A stretch of 64,000 nucleotides of DNA from Lacipirellula parvula (GCF_009177095.1 NZ_AP021861.1:4136501-4200500), one strand, 5' to 3'; counted from the stretch's first letter, positions 29,476 through 39,483 are shown. A program made the numbers and translations. The notes: generated by a model not told the origin, from the letters alone.

Positions 29476-30594
29476 ATGCCGATGCGACCTGAAGATGAAG
29501 CCCGGCTCGAAGAGTCGAAGATGTCGTTCGGCGCTCACCTCGAAGAACTGCGGCGGGCGCTGTTCAAGTCGATCGCCGCGCTGTTCATCGGCTTCTTGTT
29601 TGGCCTGCTGTTCGCCAACGACATCGTTGCCTATGTCCAGACGCCCGTACGCGATTCGCTGCAGCGTTTTTACGAACGGCAGGCCGAACGGCAACAGCAA
29701 GAGTTAGCGGCGGAACTAGCGGCGAGTGGTCACGCCGATCATGGCGGCGCCGTCGTCACGGCTGAGGAAATGCAAAAGTCGGGGCTGATCGTCTCGCAGT
29801 ACCTGATCGCCCCCGACGACTTGCGGCGGCTGATCGAAGAGCAGTATCCGCAGCTGAAACAAGCCACGCCGCCCGTGGCCGCGGCCGCCGCAGGTGAAGA
29901 GAGGGGAGCCGACGCCGCGGCTGCTCCTGCCCAAACGCTAAATCGCGATGAGCTAATTCAGCTCCGCCTATTCCAACCGGCCGATCAAGACCAGCGGTTG
30001 CGGGTGGTCGGGCACAGCACGATGGAACCGTTCTCGATCTACATCAAAGCGGCGTTCATCGCGGGGATCGTGTTTGCCAGCCCGTTCATCTTCTATTTCA
30101 TCTGGGAGTTTATTGCGGCGGGGCTGTATCGCCACGAACAGAGCTACGTCTATACGTACCTGCCCATTAGCTTGGGCCTGTTCATCGGCGGGGCGCTCTT
30201 GGCGTTCTTTTTCGCCTTCCAACCAATGCTCGACTTCATGCTGTGGTACTTCGAGAAGACCGAGACGCAGCCTGATTTGCAGTTGAGCGATTGGGTGAGC
30301 TTTGTGTTGATGATGCCGCTCGGCTTCGGCTTTAGCTTCCAACTGCCGCTGGTGATGCTGCTGCTCGAACGGATCGGCATCTTCACCGTAGAGAGTTATT
30401 GGTCGAAGTGGAAGTTCGCGATCATCGTGATCATGGTCTTGGCGATGGTCCTCACGCCGTCGACCGATCCCTACAGCATGCTGCTGATGGGCGTGCCGCT
30501 GGTTGGCCTATACTTCGGCGGGATCTGGCTCTGCAAGGTGGCGCCAGGCAAACGGCTTGATTCGCCGGGCGATTTGCTGGCGCGCGGAGTTTAA
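29476..30594 (+). CDS. tatC: Sec-independent translocase TatC with enlarged first external loop
   Basis: A 372-residue core component of the twin-arginine translocase. It begins with the conserved MSFGAHLEELRRALFKS (Glu in the signal-recognition site). Six membrane helices follow. Between helix 1 and helix 2 (about residues 60-175) lies an Ala/Gln-rich insert of roughly 100 residues not present in E. coli TatC, before the normal EPFSIYIKAAFIAGIVFASP. The start ATG is 29476, or 29482. tatA/tatB are not in the window. Its stop overlaps the NUDIX stop on the other strand by 3 bases. Confidence 0.93.
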   Translation: MPMRPEDEARLEESKMSFGAHLEELRRALFKSIAALFIGFLFGLLFANDIVAYVQTPVRDSLQRFYERQAERQQQELAAELAASGHADHGGAVVTAEEMQKSGLIVSQYLIAPDDLRRLIEEQYPQLKQATPPVAAAAAGEERGADAAAAPAQTLNRDELIQLRLFQPADQDQRLRVVGHSTMEPFSIYIKAAFIAGIVFASPFIFYFIWEFIAAGLYRHEQSYVYTYLPISLGLFIGGALLAFFFAFQPMLDFMLWYFEKTETQPDLQLSDWVSFVLMMPLGFGFSFQLPLVMLLLERIGIFTVESYWSKWKFAIIVIMVLAMVLTPSTDPYSMLLMGVPLVGLYFGGIWLCKVAPGKRLDSPGDLLARGV

Positions 30595-31058
30595 ACGCCG
30601 ACGTCGATTGCCGTCGCGGGATAGTCTCCCGCCAGAATCGGCGGCAAGAGCGCCGGCAGACGGCGTGGCGCGAACAAGGCGTCCGACTCCGCGAGTTCCT
30701 CCAGGCTCCACCAGCGGTGGCTAAGGATGTACGAGTCGGCATTGGCCCCGTTGACCGCTTCCTGCGCGGTGCGGGCCACAAAAAAATGTTCGCTTTGCCG
30801 GCACTCAGCGTCACCCCACAGATAGACGTGACGCCGGGTCCAAATCTGCGGCCCAATCTCAAGGAGCTGCCCCGTCTCTTCCCACAGCTCGCGGCGAGCG
30901 GCGTCCTCGAACGTCTCTCCAGGCTCCAGTCCGCCCCCGGGCGTTAGCCAAAAGTGCTCGCCGCGATGGCCCTTTGCTTCGAAGAGCAAAATTCGATCGG
31001 ACGTGGAGATCAGCACGATCCGCGCCGCGTCGCGACTTATTTCTCGCTTCTCCGGCAT
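30591..31058 (-). CDS. NUDIX hydrolase
   Basis: A 155-residue protein with a full Nudix box beginning GGGLEPGETFEDAARRELWE and ending ETGQ at about 41-63, which binds Mg2+ and the diphosphate. Substrate unknown. The open frame extends upstream in a meaningless frame; the ATG at 31058 is chosen. The gene starts 2 bases after the ABC permease stop, so the two are co-translated. Confidence 0.88.
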   Translation of the reverse strand: MPEKREISRDAARIVLISTSDRILLFEAKGHRGEHFWLTPGGGLEPGETFEDAARRELWEETGQLLEIGPQIWTRRHVYLWGDAECRQSEHFFVARTAQEAVNGANADSYILSHRWWSLEELAESDALFAPRRLPALLPPILAGDYPATAIDVGV

Positions 31059-31060
31059 CG

Positions 31061-32851
31061 CTAAGCCAGCCCGCCGAGCGCGGCTTCCGAGCGTTCGACC
31101 GTGCGCCCCGCTCGTCGATCGAACGAGTGCGCCAAGTCGGACGCCAGCAACAGGTTGGCGAATGCGTAGAAGATAATGCCGGCAATGTAGGCGACTGCGA
31201 ACTCCGACTCGCCGCGAAGATTCATGTCTTCCATGAAGTAAATCACCGGCGCGACGAGCAAGTAGGGAATGCAAGGCGCCATGCCGATGGCCGCCGCTTC
31301 GTCGTCCATCCCGTTGTGAGCGCCCACCGCCGCGACGCTGCAGCAGCAAAACAGGTAGCCGCCGCCGACGAAGAACACCGTTGCGAGCGTGTACCCCATG
31401 GCCCGCAAACTTGTCGACGAAACGAGCGAATAGTGCAAACCGACCTGCGAGACGAACAGTGCGGCGAGCGTGAAGCTAAGCGCCAGCAGCGGTAACATCA
31501 GCAGGAAACGAACATCGAAGGTCGCGGCCAACGCCCAGACCACCATCAGCAGCGCAAAGCCCCACCGCGCCGAATAGAGATTGCCAAGCAGTTTGGCGCG
31601 CATGATCTCCGCTCCGGTGAGCGGAGTCGACAATAGCGAGATCCAGCAGTCGCGTTCTTTTTCCAAGGTCACCAGCCCCGCGCTCCGCCCCGCCAACGTG
31701 AGCAGCAGACCGGTGCCGAGCAATCCCGTCGTCATCGCCATGAAGATGTAATACGCCTCGGGGTTGAAATCGAGGATTTCGAATTTAGCGCAAATGAAGA
31801 AGTACGCCGTCAACCCGAGGGCAATGACGACGATGATGGCGTTCGCGAACGAGCCGAGAACGCCAAGCTTCGTCTTGGCCGAAGGGGCAAAGGCTTCCTT
31901 CCACAGCATGCCGTTCTCTGAGAGTTCGGGACGCCAACGGAATGTTTCCATGCCGCGCCGGCGTTCGAGCTTCCGCTGCTGCTTGGCGTCGCCGCGACCG
32001 GCGTCCCGGAGGTGGACGCGGCGGACGGCGTGAGTGGCGAGGGCGATCAGCGCGACGGAGAATCCCACCTGCCAGGCCGCCATCTTCAGCACCGGCTCGA
32101 AATCGAACGCAACGCCGGCGGCGAAAACGCTGCGCATCGATTGGCCGAGAACGACCACCGGATTCAGCGAAAGCACGAATGTTAGCCCAGCTTGAAGCCC
32201 CTCAATCACCGCCGAGCGTTGCTGAAGTTGCACCTGCACCATCAATAGCATGGCTGAGAGGATGCCCGGCACGATCAGCAGCACGGCCAGGAGGCGGTAG
32301 ACGCGCATCACCGCGTCGCGGGAACGGGGCGACCAAACCGAGACGCACACGCTCAGAGCGGTCAAAAACAACGCCGTGCTGGCGGCCGAGATGAACGAAC
32401 CAGCCAGCAAGTTAGCCGGGATGCCGCCGAGCAAGCGAAAAATGAACAGAATCGGCAGGCTGACGAGCACCAACTGCCCCACGATCAGCAGCCGTGCGAA
32501 CGTCTTGCCGACGACGATCTCGAAGTTCGACAGGTCGGTGGCGAACAAATATTCGATGGTCCGCCGCTCGCGCTCCGTCGCGATCGTGCCGACGGCCATC
32601 GCCGGCGCAATGGCGATGATGCCGAGCAATTGCACCCAACTGAAGGCAACAAAGAACGTCGTTGCCATCTGGGCGACTTCACTGATCGAGGGCGCATCGC
32701 CGCCCGAAATTCGCTGCATCTGGCTCATCGAGGAGTACGAAACCCACAAGACGAACAGAATGATCAGCGCGTAGATCACCCGCACCAGGTATTGCCGGCC
32801 TTGGCGGGCGGCGGCGACGAGTTCAACTTGAAAGATCGGTCCCAGCAGCAT
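31061..32851 (-). CDS. ABC-2 type transporter permease
   Basis: 596 residues with about twelve membrane helices in two halves of six. The first half has the ATERERRTIEYLFATDLS motif and the second EKERDCWISLLSTPLTGAEI, the usual coupling segments of ABC-2 permeases; this is a duplicated, fused form. No ATPase gene is adjacent here, so the partner must be elsewhere. Substrate unknown. Confidence 0.85.
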   Translation of the reverse strand: MLLGPIFQVELVAAARQGRQYLVRVIYALIILFVLWVSYSSMSQMQRISGGDAPSISEVAQMATTFFVAFSWVQLLGIIAIAPAMAVGTIATERERRTIEYLFATDLSNFEIVVGKTFARLLIVGQLVLVSLPILFIFRLLGGIPANLLAGSFISAASTALFLTALSVCVSVWSPRSRDAVMRVYRLLAVLLIVPGILSAMLLMVQVQLQQRSAVIEGLQAGLTFVLSLNPVVVLGQSMRSVFAAGVAFDFEPVLKMAAWQVGFSVALIALATHAVRRVHLRDAGRGDAKQQRKLERRRGMETFRWRPELSENGMLWKEAFAPSAKTKLGVLGSFANAIIVVIALGLTAYFFICAKFEILDFNPEAYYIFMAMTTGLLGTGLLLTLAGRSAGLVTLEKERDCWISLLSTPLTGAEIMRAKLLGNLYSARWGFALLMVVWALAATFDVRFLLMLPLLALSFTLAALFVSQVGLHYSLVSSTSLRAMGYTLATVFFVGGGYLFCCCSVAAVGAHNGMDDEAAAIGMAPCIPYLLVAPVIYFMEDMNLRGESEFAVAYIAGIIFYAFANLLLASDLAHSFDRRAGRTVERSEAALGGLA

Positions 32852-32932
32852 TGCTACGTTCGCAGGCGGCGTGAAAGGGGTGCGCGGCGTGCGATATGGT
32901 AGCAGTCGGGATGCGCGGGGGCAAAGAGCGCG

Positions 32933-32962
32933 CGGCTCCGGCCGGTCGTTGACCGGCGGCTA
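32933..32962. repeat. Half copy of inverted repeat family H
   Basis: CCGGTCGTTGACCGGCGGCT resembles one arm of the family H repeats at 21359 and 40230. It lies just downstream of cysE. Confidence 0.55.
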
Positions 32963-32976
32963 CGGTACGGGCGACC

Positions 32977-33936
32977 TTAGATTTGGTAGTTCAACTCGGG
33001 GCGCATGTCGTCGGGCGTGTCGTGGCGGAGGCGGAGCTTCGGCGCCTCAAGCACCACGGTCGTGTGCGGCTCGACGCTGCGAGTGAGCCAAACGCTCGAA
33101 CCGATGACCGAGTGATGTCCCACCACCGTGCGGCCGCCGAGGATCGTCGCGTTAGCGTAGACGACGACGCCGTCTTGTAGAGTCGGATGCCGTTTTTGGC
33201 CGCGGACGAGTTGACCGTCTTCGTCGGTCGGAAAGCTGAGGGCGCCCAGCGTGACGCCTTGGTACAGCTTCACATGATCGCCGATGTGGCTCGTCTCGCC
33301 GACGACGACGCCCGTGCCGTGGTCGATGAAAAAGTGCCGCCCGATCGTCGCGCCCGGATGGATATCGATGCCCGTGCGGCTGTGAGCCCACTCGCTCATC
33401 ATCCGCGGGATGAACGGGATCGACAGCTCGTACAGCAGGTGGGCAAGCCGGTAAACGGTGATCGCCTCCAAGCCCGGATAGCAAAAGATCACTTCGGCCG
33501 GCGTCTTGCAGGCGGGGTCGCCGTCGTAGGCGGCCTGCACGTCGGTGGCGAGGATTTCGCGCAATTCCGGCAGCTGATCGAGAAACTGAATCGTCTTCGC
33601 TTGGCCGAGGGCTTCATAGTCCTCGGGGCCGTCGCAAATGCTCGTCGCGCCGGCTTCGTGGCGGAGCGCGCGGCCAATCTGCGTCGTCAGGCGATCGTGC
33701 AGCCGATCGACGAGATCGCCAACGTAATAGCCGATGTTGCCGTGATGGAGTCCCTCGCGGCGACGGTAGCCCGGGAACATGATTTCGTTCAGCTCGTTGA
33801 TCGCGGCGACGATCTCGTCGTAGCGCGGCAGCGGGCAGTGATCGAGATGGTTCATCTTGCCGGCGCGATCGTACGTGGCGACGATCCGCTCGGTGATGTC
33901 GGGCAATTGATCTTTCAGACGGAAATCGGTGGCCAT
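32977..33936 (-). CDS. cysE: Serine O-acetyltransferase
   Basis: A 319-residue enzyme of cysteine synthesis that acetylates serine. The helical N-terminal domain is followed by left-handed beta-helix hexapeptide repeats ([41 protein letters not shown]). The ATG at 33936 begins the conserved region; the frame is open further to 34026. It is monocistronic. Confidence 0.92.
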   Translation of the reverse strand: MATDFRLKDQLPDITERIVATYDRAGKMNHLDHCPLPRYDEIVAAINELNEIMFPGYRRREGLHHGNIGYYVGDLVDRLHDRLTTQIGRALRHEAGATSICDGPEDYEALGQAKTIQFLDQLPELREILATDVQAAYDGDPACKTPAEVIFCYPGLEAITVYRLAHLLYELSIPFIPRMMSEWAHSRTGIDIHPGATIGRHFFIDHGTGVVVGETSHIGDHVKLYQGVTLGALSFPTDEDGQLVRGQKRHPTLQDGVVVYANATILGGRTVVGHHSVIGSSVWLTRSVEPHTTVVLEAPKLRLRHDTPDDMRPELNYQI

Positions 33937-34446
33937 GGCAGTTCGCCTCTGGTGGCGGAGTCGGCGAGCGGAGGGACGTGCGAAGGGCGTGAGCTTCGAA
34001 CGGATGATCGGAGGGTGCGGCGCCACGATCGGCGACGCGACGAAGAAGATCCCGCGTTACGCGGGGCAAGTACAGCGGCAACCGGCAGCGATCATCGGAT
34101 GCGGTCCTGGCGACTTGGGTGAGGATCGGGAGCTAGGACACGGCCTGCCCCTTGGAGGTTCTTTTCGGCGCGGCGGACGCGGCAAGTTTAGCTATTTTAC
34201 CGCTTGCAGCGGTCGGAGGGGAAGATCGCTCGGGCCAGGGTTAGACGCCGCTAGCGTCGCGAGGGCTCCGCAGCGACGACGCCGACGGTCGACCCCGCCG
34301 GCATTTCGCCCACCGGAACGAGCACGGCAAGTCGCGCGAGTTTGTCGAAAAAACTGACGCGTGTGGTCAAAACGCCTCGCAAATCATGTTAGGGTTCGAG
34401 TAGGGCGCCGACGCTGGATTGATTGTCACCTAGGCGGGGGACAACC
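33937..34446. other. Intergenic region, nothing recognised
   Basis: About 510 bases between divergent cysE and the small membrane protein. No gene, riboswitch or long repeat was found. Short palindromic patches near 34200 and 34250 are not striking. Confidence 0.5.
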
Positions 34447-34842
34447 GTGGGCCCTTCGTTAGCTGAGTATGATGCTCTCTGGATGCTGGCGGCGCTCGTG
34501 CCGGTGGCGCTGGCGGCGGCCGCTTGGGCGCTGCAGATGTCGTGCGGCTTCTGTTCCGTCGAGCCGCCTGAGTTCACCCATGCGGTCAGCATGGTGGTGA
34601 TGATCGCGATCGCGAATGCCATCTTACGGCTTGCGCTGCAAATCACCGGTTCGGCCTACGGCATGGCGCCGCAGTATCTCATTCCCGCGCTCGTGACGAG
34701 CGCTGTGATCGCCGTGGCGCTGCCGACGACGCCGTTCTCGGCGCTGACGATCACCATCGTGCAGATCGTGCTTTGCGCGCTGATTTACGTCGCGTTCACC
34801 TGGGTGCAAGAAGCGGCGATCGCGTCGTTCATGCTGCTCTGA
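34447..34842 (+). CDS. Small integral membrane protein, hypothetical
   Basis: 131 residues with about four hydrophobic segments (LAALVPVALAAAAWAL, MVVMIAIANAILRLAL, LIPALVTSAVIAVAL, ITIVQIVLCALIYVAF). The GTG at 34447 is favoured because a GGCGGGGGA stretch lies 6 bases before it; a TTG at 34423 is the alternative. No family recognised. Its 3' end overlaps the end of the metalloprotease gene on the other strand by 58 bases. Confidence 0.6.
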   Translation: MGPSLAEYDALWMLAALVPVALAAAAWALQMSCGFCSVEPPEFTHAVSMVVMIAIANAILRLALQITGSAYGMAPQYLIPALVTSAVIAVALPTTPFSALTITIVQIVLCALIYVAFTWVQEAAIASFMLL

Positions 34843-36050
34843 GACGTGCGTCTTCGCATACAGCCGAACAAGACGGTCGCGGCAGAAAGCGCCAGTGCGG
34901 CGCCGGTCGGCTCCGGAACGCTCGCCCCCGCCACTGCGCCGAGCGGGAATTCGGCGTCGATCGCGCCGAAATTCTGTTGCAAGATCCACACGTCGTAATC
35001 GTCGACCAGGCCGTCGCCGTTCGCGTCGGCTGGTTGAACGCCAGACATGCCGAAATCTCGCTGCCAGAGGAGGAAGTCGGCGCCATCGACGATGTGATCG
35101 CTGTTGAAGTCGGCCGGCAGCTGCAACAACTCACTGGGAACTTGCCAGCCGACGTCGGCGAGCGCCGCATAATCGAGCGGCGTGAAAAACCGACGCTCCC
35201 CGCGGGGCAGCGTCGGACCGAGCGAAGGTTTAGGCTGCGTCCCTGGCATGTAGGGGGGACTGGTGACTCCCGACGCCCAATGCTGTCCCGCCAACAGCGG
35301 CACGGGACCGCCGTAAAGTGCCTGCGAATTGGCCCCCGCGAACATGTTGTTGGAAATATCCGCGCTGAAAGCCGCCGAGGTGCCGAAGCCAAGCATGTGA
35401 GCCAACTCGTGCGTGACGACGGTGTAGAAGTCGTACTCGCCCTCGTCAGGGATGGTCGAGAGATCGTAATGCCAACTACGCGCTGCGCCAGACGTGTCGA
35501 GGGTGTCGACGGCGATCACGCCTCCCCACGGTGCGAAGTCGTTGCTCGCGTTGCCTTGGTTGCGATTCGTCACCGCGTTGCTGAATGAAACGGACGGCGT
35601 CCCGATAAACGTGTAGATGCCGGGGCTGGCCTGCCCTAGCGTCGACCCCGCGAGATCGAGCGGCATGGCGTAGACGATCAGCGTGTCCTGCGGCACCGCC
35701 AGGTTCGACGCCAACTTGTAGGTGTTCGTGGACGGGTCGACGTAACGAGCGATCCACTGGTTCCCACCACCGGGCTGAATCGCCGCCAGCGTATCGGTGA
35801 ACGACGTGAAGGTCTTCGCGGCGAACTCCAACGTCGTCCGCGCGGCGGTTGGGTTCTCCGCCGTGCCGAAGAAGCCGATGCCCTGGTCGTGCGTGTAGTC
35901 GAACTGGATCGTGATCGCCGCGGCCGGCGCGAGCGAGAATATCCCGCAGAGCGCCATGACGCAGCATGCCGTTGCAAGTCGCCAATTCGCGCGTCGGCGC
36001 GCAGCTCCTCCAGCTTTCACAAAACTGGCGGCGGCGGTGCGGCGAGGCAT
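34785..36050 (-). CDS. Secreted zinc metalloprotease with dockerin-like and PEP-CTERM regions
   Basis: 421 residues from the ATG at 36050. It has a signal peptide (ACCVMALCGIFSLAPAAA), then a catalytic domain with HELAHMLGFG at about 214-223, as in NF038122-type proteases. Two EF-hand-like dockerin repeats (DFNSDHIVDGADF, DANGDGLVDDYD) span about 314-360, and a PEP-CTERM signal (VPEP at about 378, then a helix and RRR) follows. An extra 20-residue tail TSQSSMNDAIAASCTQVNAT after the RRR is unusual and lies in the convergent overlap; a shift near the stop is possible. Surface-anchored via an exosortase encoded elsewhere. Confidence 0.82.
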   Translation of the reverse strand: MPRRTAAASFVKAGGAARRRANWRLATACCVMALCGIFSLAPAAAITIQFDYTHDQGIGFFGTAENPTAARTTLEFAAKTFTSFTDTLAAIQPGGGNQWIARYVDPSTNTYKLASNLAVPQDTLIVYAMPLDLAGSTLGQASPGIYTFIGTPSVSFSNAVTNRNQGNASNDFAPWGGVIAVDTLDTSGAARSWHYDLSTIPDEGEYDFYTVVTHELAHMLGFGTSAAFSADISNNMFAGANSQALYGGPVPLLAGQHWASGVTSPPYMPGTQPKPSLGPTLPRGERRFFTPLDYAALADVGWQVPSELLQLPADFNSDHIVDGADFLLWQRDFGMSGVQPADANGDGLVDDYDVWILQQNFGAIDAEFPLGAVAGASVPEPTGAALALSAATVLFGCMRRRTSQSSMNDAIAASCTQVNAT

Positions 36051-36183
36051 GGCGACCAAGGGGCAGGGCGTCGGTGAGCGTCAGCTTCCAGGGTAGTCGC
36101 CCCGCCCCATTTCGTCGAGAAACGGGCTGACGCCTGCGGCCAGTTCGACGGCTAGCCGCAGGCGCGAGGCCCCATTTTCCGGC

Positions 36184-38274
36184 TCAATCTTCCTCTTCTT
36201 TGAGCTTCGCCTTGCTCAGCACGTCATGCTGGACGTTCCCCGGCACGACGTCGTAGTGGGAGAAATCCATCGTGAAGCTCCCCTGGCCGCCAGTCATCGA
36301 GGAGAGGGTGCGGGCGTAGGTCGTCACCTCGGAGAGGGGCGCCTTCGCCTCGATCGTCGTCATGTTCCCGCCCGAGGATTCCATCCCTACCATCTGGCCG
36401 CGGCGACCGGGCAGATCACTAGACACGTCGCCAACATTCGTGGCCGGCACGCTGATGTGAAGGTTCACCACCGGTTCCAATAGCGCCGGCTTCGCCTTTT
36501 TAAAAATCTCCGCCAGGACCTTACTCGCCGCGATCCGGAACGCGGTTTCGTTGCTGTCGACCGGGTGATCCTTACCGTAGTAAACCTCGACGCAGACGTT
36601 CTGCACCGGGAAGCCGGCGATGACGCCGCTCTTCACGCGTTCGAGAAACCCCTTCTCGATCGCCGGCATGAAGTTGCCGGGGATCGAGCCGCCGACCACT
36701 GTATCGACCCAGAGAAAGTTGCTCGCCTTGTGGTAGTGCGTGTTCTTCAGCTGCGGAAACCGCTCTTTGCTGGCAAACGCCACCGGATCGGCGCCTTCGG
36801 GGAAGGGATAGATGCGGGCGTGGACTTCTGCAAATTGCCCGCTGCCGCCAGACTGCTTCTTGTGACGGTAGCTGCCGTCGGCTTCGATCTGCACCGTTTC
36901 GCGGTAAGGAATCTTCGGCTCGTGCGTTTCGATTTCGACATGATCGCGTCGCTTGAGCCGTTCTTTCGTGAGCAGCAGGTGAAGCTCGCTCATCCCGGTG
37001 ATGACCATCTCTTTCGTCTCGGGGTCGTGCTCCAGGTGAATCGTCCGATCTTCCTCGGTGATCTTGTGGAGCGCGCCCGACAGCTTCACTTCGTCGCCCC
37101 GATTCTTCGGCGCCACGGCGAGGCCGACCATCGGCGTGGGGAAGCTGATCGGCGGGAGTTCAACGTCGCCGACGGTGGTGCCGGTGTGGAGGTCTTCGCA
37201 CTTGGCGACCGCGACGATGTCGCCGGGGCCGGCTTCGTCGACGGCGTGCGTGGCGCCACCTTGCACTTCGAGTAAGGCGCCAAGCTTCACGCCCTTGCGG
37301 GCATCGCCGGCGTGAACGATCGCGTCGCGGCGGAGCGTGCCCGCGTAAACGCGCAGGAAGCTGAGCCGTTGGACGAACGGATCGATGCGAGTTTTGAAAA
37401 CTTGCGCCGCCAAGGGGGCCGAAGGATCGGGCTTCAGCGTCACATCGTCGCCGTTGACCAGCGCATGGCGAGCGATCGCGGTCGGCGCGAGGGCGGCGAG
37501 CGTCAGCAGATCGAGTAGCTCGGCGATGCCGACGTGCTTCTTGGCCGAAACGCACACGATTGGCGTGAGCGTCCCCGCCGCGACGGCGTTGGCCATCAGT
37601 TGCGATAGCTCTTCGTCCGACGGCATTTCACCGGCGAAATAGCGTTCCATCAGCTGCTCATCGACTTCGATGATCGACTCGACGAGCGCTTCGTGGATCG
37701 GCCGCGGATCGACGACGGCGCCTTCGACGTTCGCCGGGATCATCAGCGTATTGACGACGCCGCTGAGCGAATCGCCCGTGCCGATGGGAACGTTGAGCGG
37801 AATGCAGCCGTTGCCGAACGCTTCCTTGATCGAGGCCACTAGGGCAGGGAAGTCGACGTTCTCGGCGTCGAGCTTCGTGAGGACGATGATTCGCCCGCAG
37901 CCGGCGCTGCCAGCTTCAGCCCAGGCGCGGCGAGTGTTGACTTTGACGCCGGCGTGGGCGTCGACCGCGATGAGGGCGGTTTCGACGGCGCGGAGGGCGC
38001 CGATCATTTGACCAACCAGGTCGGGATAGCCGGGCGTGTCGAGAAAGTTGAAGTGGCGGCCGGCGTGATCGAGGTGAACGAGCGAGGCCTCGATGGAATG
38101 TTTGTGCTGTTTTTCTTCGTCGTCGAAATCGCAGACGCTCGTGCCGGCGTCGACGCTCGGGTTTCCTTTGACGGCGCCGGTTTCGACGAGCAGCTGATCA
38201 ATCAGCGTCGTCTTGCCGGCGCTACCGTGGCCGCAGATGGCAAGGTTCCTAATGTCCGCAATGTTCTTAACCAT
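36184..38274 (-). CDS. EF-G-like translation GTPase (divergent paralogue)
   Basis: 696 residues with the full five-domain EF-G architecture, but with unusual GTPase motifs. G1 is GHGSAGKTT (15-23) instead of AHxDxGKTT, the switch II region is DTPGYPDL instead of DTPGH, and G4 is TKLD. The domain IV segment SYRHKKQSGGSGQFAEV is present. This matches the EF-G paralogue group (EF-G2-like), whose job differs from normal translocation and may be ribosome rescue or recycling. The canonical fusA is not in the window. Confidence 0.85.
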   Translation of the reverse strand: MVKNIADIRNLAICGHGSAGKTTLIDQLLVETGAVKGNPSVDAGTSVCDFDDEEKQHKHSIEASLVHLDHAGRHFNFLDTPGYPDLVGQMIGALRAVETALIAVDAHAGVKVNTRRAWAEAGSAGCGRIIVLTKLDAENVDFPALVASIKEAFGNGCIPLNVPIGTGDSLSGVVNTLMIPANVEGAVVDPRPIHEALVESIIEVDEQLMERYFAGEMPSDEELSQLMANAVAAGTLTPIVCVSAKKHVGIAELLDLLTLAALAPTAIARHALVNGDDVTLKPDPSAPLAAQVFKTRIDPFVQRLSFLRVYAGTLRRDAIVHAGDARKGVKLGALLEVQGGATHAVDEAGPGDIVAVAKCEDLHTGTTVGDVELPPISFPTPMVGLAVAPKNRGDEVKLSGALHKITEEDRTIHLEHDPETKEMVITGMSELHLLLTKERLKRRDHVEIETHEPKIPYRETVQIEADGSYRHKKQSGGSGQFAEVHARIYPFPEGADPVAFASKERFPQLKNTHYHKASNFLWVDTVVGGSIPGNFMPAIEKGFLERVKSGVIAGFPVQNVCVEVYYGKDHPVDSNETAFRIAASKVLAEIFKKAKPALLEPVVNLHISVPATNVGDVSSDLPGRRGQMVGMESSGGNMTTIEAKAPLSEVTTYARTLSSMTGGQGSFTMDFSHYDVVPGNVQHDVLSKAKLKEEED

Positions 38275-38403
38275 GATTCGATCCCCGTTCCTCGAAAAGA
38301 GAAGGTGAGTGTCCGGTGACTGCGAATGATCAAGCGATTAAGCGGCGGGCTGGCTCCTATGAGATTGAAAGGTTAGTAATGAGGAGGCGTTTGAATGCGG
38401 GGA

Positions 38404-38560
38404 TTTTTACCACGAAACACACGAAAGAAACGAAAAGTAAAAGGGAGTTATTGAATAACAGCTGGCGTTGGACGAAGCATGCGCCAGTTAAACCTGAACT
38501 CCATATTTTTTTGAATTCTTAATTCCCTTTCGTATGTTTCGTGTGTTTCGTGGTTAAAAA
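38404..38560. repeat. Intergenic inverted repeat, family D
   Basis: Arms TTTTTACCACGAAACACACG and its complement (CGTGTGTTTCGTGGTTAAAA) about 90 bases apart, with AT-rich centre. It lies between hisA and the EF-G-like gene. A degenerate half copy is near 48869. Confidence 0.75.
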
Positions 38561-38577
38561 CTCCCCGTATTTGTATT

Positions 38578-39312
38578 CTACGTCGCACCAGCAACTGGCG
38601 TTTTCGACGCGATTAGGGCATCTTTCAGCGTCAGCGTGCCGGCGTATAGCGCGCGGCCGATGATGGCGCTGTGGAGGCCCGCGGCGGCGAGGTCGGCGAC
38701 GTCTTGCGCCGTCGTGACGCCGCCTGAGGCGACCACCGGCAGCTTTACCGCGGCCTGCATCTCGCTCATCGCCGCGACGTTCGGGCCTTGCAGCATGCCG
38801 TCGGTCGCGATGTCTGTATAAATGATGGCAGCGAGCGGGTCGTTCGCAAAGAGTTGCACGAATTCCACCGCTTGGACGCTGCTCGTTTCCAGCCAACCGT
38901 GCGTAGCGACGAAGCCGTCGCGGGCGTCGAGCCCCAACACGAGCTTGCCAGGGTACTTGGCGACCATGTCGCGAAACCACTCGGGCTGCTTGAGCGCCGA
39001 GGTGCCGAGAACCACGCGCGACAGGCCGAGATCGAGCAGCGACTCGATCGTCGCTTCGTCGCGGATGCCGCCGCCGAGTTCGCACTCCATGTCGACCGTG
39101 GCGAGGATCTTGCGGACCGCGTCGAGATTCATCGGCTTGCCCGAGCGGGCGCCGTCGAGATCGACGAGGTGAAGATGCTTGGCGCCATCGCGCTCAAAGC
39201 CCGCGGCAACGCTCGCCGGGTCGTCGGAGAAAACCGTCTCGCGGGCGTAATCGCCCTGCTGCAGCCGAACGCAGCGGCCCCCTAACAGATCAATCGCGGG
39301 CCAAACCTGCAT
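38578..39312 (-). CDS. hisA: ProFAR isomerase (phosphoribosylformimino-AICAR isomerase)
   Basis: 244-residue TIM barrel of histidine biosynthesis. N-terminal catalytic Asp in PAIDLLGGRCVRL, phosphate-binding GGGIRDEATI and the second catalytic Asp in YTDIATDGML, with SGGVTTAQDV. The ATG at 39312 is preferred to the upstream TTG at 39321. Located after hisH on the same strand with an inverted repeat between. Confidence 0.94.
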   Translation of the reverse strand: MQVWPAIDLLGGRCVRLQQGDYARETVFSDDPASVAAGFERDGAKHLHLVDLDGARSGKPMNLDAVRKILATVDMECELGGGIRDEATIESLLDLGLSRVVLGTSALKQPEWFRDMVAKYPGKLVLGLDARDGFVATHGWLETSSVQAVEFVQLFANDPLAAIIYTDIATDGMLQGPNVAAMSEMQAAVKLPVVASGGVTTAQDVADLAAAGLHSAIIGRALYAGTLTLKDALIASKTPVAGAT

Positions 39313-39402
39313 AGCAAACAACCCCGAAGCGAGGGGTGAAAACGGACGGGCGAACTACTGAAATCATCGCAGAGTGAGTGGCCGAATTCAAGCGGCGACG
39401 CG

Positions 39403-39483
39403 AAGGGTGTCGAGGGCCTTTTGCCACTAGCCGCGTTGACTCGAGTGGTGCGCCGCCAGTGGCAAAAAGGCCCCCGACACCTT
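39403..39483. repeat. Intergenic inverted repeat, family I, copy 2
   Basis: Arms GGTGTCGAGGGCCTTTTGCC and GGCAAAAAGGCCCCCGACAC. Same family as 7117-7195, located between hisH and hisA. Confidence 0.75.
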
